Of a stretch of 64,000 bases of DNA, positions 61,740 to 64,000 are shown piece after piece. Every line of letters starts with the position of its first letter. Within the stretch, counting starts at the first letter, position 1. Below the pieces are notes generated by a model. That model did no database searches. It saw only the letters and a list, made by a program, of their open reading frames with translations, and was not told the DNA's origin. Both the position numbers and the translations under genes were made by a program. Origin of the DNA: Flavobacteriaceae bacterium (GTDB lineage Bacteria > Bacteroidota > Bacteroidia > Flavobacteriales > Flavobacteriaceae). Location: assembly GCA_029238215.1 (NCBI GenBank), contig JAQWGN010000016.1, positions 26,853-90,852 of the forward strand, read 5' to 3'.

Positions 61740-61782
61740 AAACCACCTCAACACTTATTTACAGAGTGTTTGTGAGTGGTTT
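61740..61782 (-). terminator. Terminator of the 62953-to-61827 operon
   Basis: AAACCAC (61740-61746) pairs with GTGGTTT (61776-61782) with further inner pairs (AACACT / AGTGTT), and the minus-strand continuation is T-rich. It lies 45 bp after the operon's last stop. Confidence 0.65.
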
Positions 61783-61826
61783 ATTTAGTTTAGTGTGTAA
61801 TCCTTCCTCTTGATTCTTTTGAGTTC

Positions 61827-62003
61827 TTAGGGGTTCTCTGTACTCTCTAATCTTTTAATCTTTTTCTTTAGGTGTTTGATATAACTTTCGTTTCCACTCG
61901 AATAACTACGAGAATGGTATTCTTCCATTCCTTTTAAGTGTTCTTTCCAATCTGTTAATGTGAAATCTTTTATATCATCTGGTAATTCATATACTTTACT
62001 CAT
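61827..62003 (-). CDS. Small unknown protein
   Basis: The 58-residue product (MSKVYELPDDIKDFTLTDWK, then basic) is charged, without a membrane segment, and ends in a basic helix (YIKHLKKKIKRLES). Its ATG overlaps the stop of the 317-residue gene (ATGA), so the two are probably coupled. I recognise no family. Short soluble partners of this kind are common in mobile elements. Confidence 0.6.
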   Translation of the reverse strand: MSKVYELPDDIKDFTLTDWKEHLKGMEEYHSRSYSSGNESYIKHLKKKIKRLESTENP

Positions 62004-62953
62004 AACCTTTGATTTTTAATTGTTTCTATTTCGTTTTCTTGAAGAAGGTTGTTTACCATTTCTTCTTCTTTCTCATCGTTAACTAACTTTTGGATGAAAT
62101 CCTCAACATTTATTGTTTTCAAATCCTCGAGTTCCATATTATCATTGATAGGTTGATTTAATACATCTTTTATTAAATTCTTCCATTCTTCCAAATCTCC
62201 TTTTCTGTAAACGTTACTTATAGGATTGTAATTCCACATATCTTCCAATAACTCTATTTCATTCATCTGATTTGAGTATTTATATTCACTTTCTTTGAAG
62301 ATTACTCTTTGTAAAAGAGGAAATGATTTGTAATCATTTGTGTTTTCATAGGAATTAGGTTCAAAGAACTTCTCACCATATTCCTTTCTGAGTTTATTTA
62401 TCTCATCAAGATTATCAGTTTCATATCTTTTCAAATATTTTTGATATCCTTCCATCCATTCTTGGATGTATTCCTTATCACAATCGGTAAAAGAACTTCC
62501 ACCTCCTTTGTATATACTAATACAATCTCTAACATCGAGAACTTTCAGTTTGTTGGTAAGGTTAATGTTGTAATACCAATCAGTCATTATACTATTACAA
62601 TCACCTTCATTACTTATACATCCATCTGAGTATTTAGTGAAATTGTTATCACCTCTATAACTTTTGTCATTTTCGTAATCTCGAATCATATTCAAAGTTT
62701 CACCTCTTACTATGTATGAGATTTTTCTCCACATATTTTTGATTACCAAATCTCTTTCATTAGAGTTGAGGTTATCTTCATTAACTATTCTTTTGGTTAG
62801 TTCAACTTCTTCATTGATTCTCCATAGGTTATTTCGGAATTCACTTACCATACCTTCTAAATATTCATCAGAAGTTGGGTAACCATCAGAATGACGATAT
62901 ATCTCTTTTGTTCCTAAATCTGTTTCAATTCTTGTAATACATCTTGTACTCAT
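62000..62953 (-). CDS. Hypothetical mobile-element protein (MSTRC-type)
   Basis: The 317-residue protein starts MSTRCITRIETDLGTKEIYR HSDGYP. This opening (MSTRC.....YRH.DGYP) is one that I associate with hypothetical proteins of phages and plasmids across many phyla. The rest is rich in Asp, Glu and Asn, with no catalytic motif I can name. It has no signal peptide. It heads a two-gene operon divergent from the coiled-coil gene at 63153. Confidence 0.7.
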   Translation of the reverse strand: MSTRCITRIETDLGTKEIYRHSDGYPTSDEYLEGMVSEFRNNLWRINEEVELTKRIVNEDNLNSNERDLVIKNMWRKISYIVRGETLNMIRDYENDKSYRGDNNFTKYSDGCISNEGDCNSIMTDWYYNINLTNKLKVLDVRDCISIYKGGGSSFTDCDKEYIQEWMEGYQKYLKRYETDNLDEINKLRKEYGEKFFEPNSYENTNDYKSFPLLQRVIFKESEYKYSNQMNEIELLEDMWNYNPISNVYRKGDLEEWKNLIKDVLNQPINDNMELEDLKTINVEDFIQKLVNDEKEEEMVNNLLQENEIETIKNQRL

Positions 62954-63095
62954 AATCTATTTTGTGTTTTCTACCCACTCGGTTTTAATTAAACTCTCAC
63001 TTGTTATTTGTTGATTAAAAGTGGAGAGGATGAACTCTCAACCAACTCTATTTAATATACGAAATATTATATCCATTTACTATCTAATTAATTTA

Positions 63096-63120
63096 TAGAT
63101 ATAACTTTAAATTATATCTA
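63096..63120. promoter_or_regulatory. Inverted repeat in a divergent promoter region
   Basis: TAGATATAA (63096-63104) and TTATATCTA (63112-63120) are perfect 9-bp arms around a 7-bp centre. The site lies 33 bp before the ATG at 63153 and between two divergent genes, so it may be an operator. The sequence is AT-rich, which raises the chance level. Confidence 0.4.
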
Positions 63121-63152
63121 TTTTTTGATTACATTTACAAAAACTATAACTG

Positions 63153-63641
63153 ATGAAAGGTAGACCTCAATCGGTGAATTATTCTCCTAAAGAATTTCAA
63201 GAACTCTCTCGTGAGGAAAGAGTTTTAAGAGGTAGAATCTCCACTTTGAAGAAAATGATTCAAAGAAGAGAGGATAAAATAGATGAGTTGATGAAACCTG
63301 TTTTAAAGAAAAAATCAGAGGTTAATTCACTCAAAGAAGAGTTAGGAGAACTTAAAACACAAATCAAAGAATTGGGAGTAGAATTTCCAACCTTTAGAGT
63401 TGAGGAATTTCCAACAAAAGGTAAATATTATGTTAGAGGTGTTTGGTATGTTAAAGGAATTAAAAAACAGAAATATTTAGGTTCTACAATTCAGATAAGA
63501 AAAGAACTTAAAATTAAAGTTGATGATGAAACTAAGGGATTGTCAAAATTTGAGTTAGACAAGATTGAAGAACACTTTTTACCCCAACTTCAACTGAACT
63601 TTTGGGAAAAAGAATATGAAGAATTTAAAAAAGACAAATGA
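63153..63641 (+). CDS. Hypothetical coiled-coil protein
   Basis: The 162-residue product has a coiled coil at about 14-75 (charged heptads with Lys, Glu, Leu) and a C-terminal strand region (about 80-120) with KYYVRGVWYVKGIKKQKYLG. That short segment resembles AP2-like or DNA-binding beta modules of mobile elements, but only loosely. Its stop overlaps the next gene as ATGA. The function is unknown. Confidence 0.65.
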   Translation: MKGRPQSVNYSPKEFQELSREERVLRGRISTLKKMIQRREDKIDELMKPVLKKKSEVNSLKEELGELKTQIKELGVEFPTFRVEEFPTKGKYYVRGVWYVKGIKKQKYLGSTIQIRKELKIKVDDETKGLSKFELDKIEEHFLPQLQLNFWEKEYEEFKKDK

Positions 63642-64000
63642 AAGTATTTAAATTAAATAATAAATCGAACCTTCAAGAGGTTGACCAGTTATCTTTCAAA
63701 TTAGAAAAAAACATTCAAGATTTAGTTGAGAAGAATACAGAATCTGTTTTCAATCTAAAATTTATTCAATCTGAACTTTCGGTTGACAAGTACCGAATTG
63801 ACACTCTATGTTATGATAGTGAAACAAACTCATTTGTTATCATTGAATATAAAAAAGGGAGTAGTTATTCTGTAATTGACCAAGGTTACACTTATCTACA
63901 ACTTTTACTAAATAACAAACCAGAGTTTTTGTTGGTACTATCTCAATATTTCAATAAGGTGTTAAAAATAGATGATGTTGACTGGTCACAATCACGAATA
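63638..64000 (+). CDS. PD-(D/E)XK-type nuclease domain protein, N-terminal part
   Basis: The first 121 codons are visible. The region YRIDTLCYD...FVIIEYKKG shows the D...ExK catalytic pattern of restriction-like nucleases, followed by VIDQGYTYLQLLL and DDVDWSQSRI. This matches proteins often labelled DUF91/DUF5655 or type I restriction-like. It overlaps the previous gene as ATGA and runs off the right edge. It is a second potential nuclease of the element. Confidence 0.75.
   Translation, partial: MKVFKLNNKSNLQEVDQLSFKLEKNIQDLVEKNTESVFNLKFIQSELSVDKYRIDTLCYDSETNSFVIIEYKKGSSYSVIDQGYTYLQLLLNNKPEFLLVLSQYFNKVLKIDDVDWSQSRI

Larger units (their letters stand above)
55152..64000. mobile_element. Integrative element at tRNA-Phe (left part)
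   Basis: The left boundary is the 3' part of tRNA-Phe and the right end lies outside the window. Signs: tyrosine integrase next to the tRNA, a serine recombinase, orphan nucleases, AT-rich composition, codon use unlike the left 55 kb, and a mix of phage/plasmid-type hypotheticals. The second att copy, a repeat of the tRNA 3' end, is not seen up to 64000. Confidence 0.8.

Overview
The window is a stretch of chromosome from a member of the Bacteroidota, most likely a marine-type Flavobacteriaceae. The evidence is GLPGLI and TonB-type outer-membrane genes, a 2TM-domain protein, a type IX secretion (T9SS) sorting-domain relic, a CorC/GldE-like protein, and promoters that repeatedly show the Bacteroidetes TTG-N19-TAnnTTTG pattern. 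Most of it is orderly housekeeping DNA. The last 8.8 kb, to the right of tRNA-Phe, is an AT-rich integrated element with different codon use that runs off the right edge.

Layout. 1-5555 (minus strand): an aromatic amino-acid operon (pheA, aminotransferase, tyrA, DAHP synthase/chorismate mutase) followed by rsgA, dtd and a MazG-like gene. It is preceded by an attenuator with an aromatic-rich 17-residue leader peptide. 5600-7375: three orphan genes separated by a degenerate repeat. 7379-17250 (minus): a methionine/SAM operon (metK, metY, metX, osmC-like, metZ, split metH, metF) behind a SAM-II-type riboswitch. 17253-33772: outer-membrane genes, dNTP kinase, membrane pyrophosphatase, pdhB, etfBA, thyA, a 2TM-DHFR fusion, fabD, a sugar aminotransferase and waaA. 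33787-39130: a xylose operon (regulator, xylB, xylA, transporter). 39243-42945: tRNA-Leu, an M20 peptidase, hemW, ruvC and a lipoprotein. 43101-47520: the most unusual locus (below). 47522-55070: a SurA/PpiD-like chaperone, a CorC-like protein, lptC, a TPR protein, an outer-membrane protein and coaX. 55152-64000: tRNA-Phe and the integrated element, which carries a tyrosine integrase, HNH endonuclease, Nudix hydrolase, serine recombinase, a secreted HExxH protein and the start of a PD-(D/E)XK nuclease.

The main discovery is at 43609-47196. A full-length, uninterrupted 1123-residue type II-C Cas9 homologue has lost every catalytic residue I can align: RuvC D to H8, E to V559, H to Y778, D to N781; HNH D to V637, H to Y638. 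Its bridge helix and its guide- and DNA-binding regions are kept. Divergently upstream is a compact tracrRNA-like gene with its own perfect promoter, a II-C-like core and a strong terminator. Directly downstream are two repeat-like units, 50 bp apart, that can pair with the tracrRNA anti-repeat. A promoter inside the first unit would start an RNA with only about 8-12 nt of guide. There is no cas1, cas2 or ordinary array. The locus looks like a naturally nuclease-dead Cas9 kept as an RNA-guided DNA-binding regulator, possibly autoregulatory. The sequence-level parts are direct observation; the function is inference.

Regulation visible elsewhere: translational coupling by ATGA overlaps in many operons, peptide-sensing attenuation of aromatic synthesis, SAM sensing at metK, and a duplicated about 90-bp leader shared by two gene units in the integrated element.
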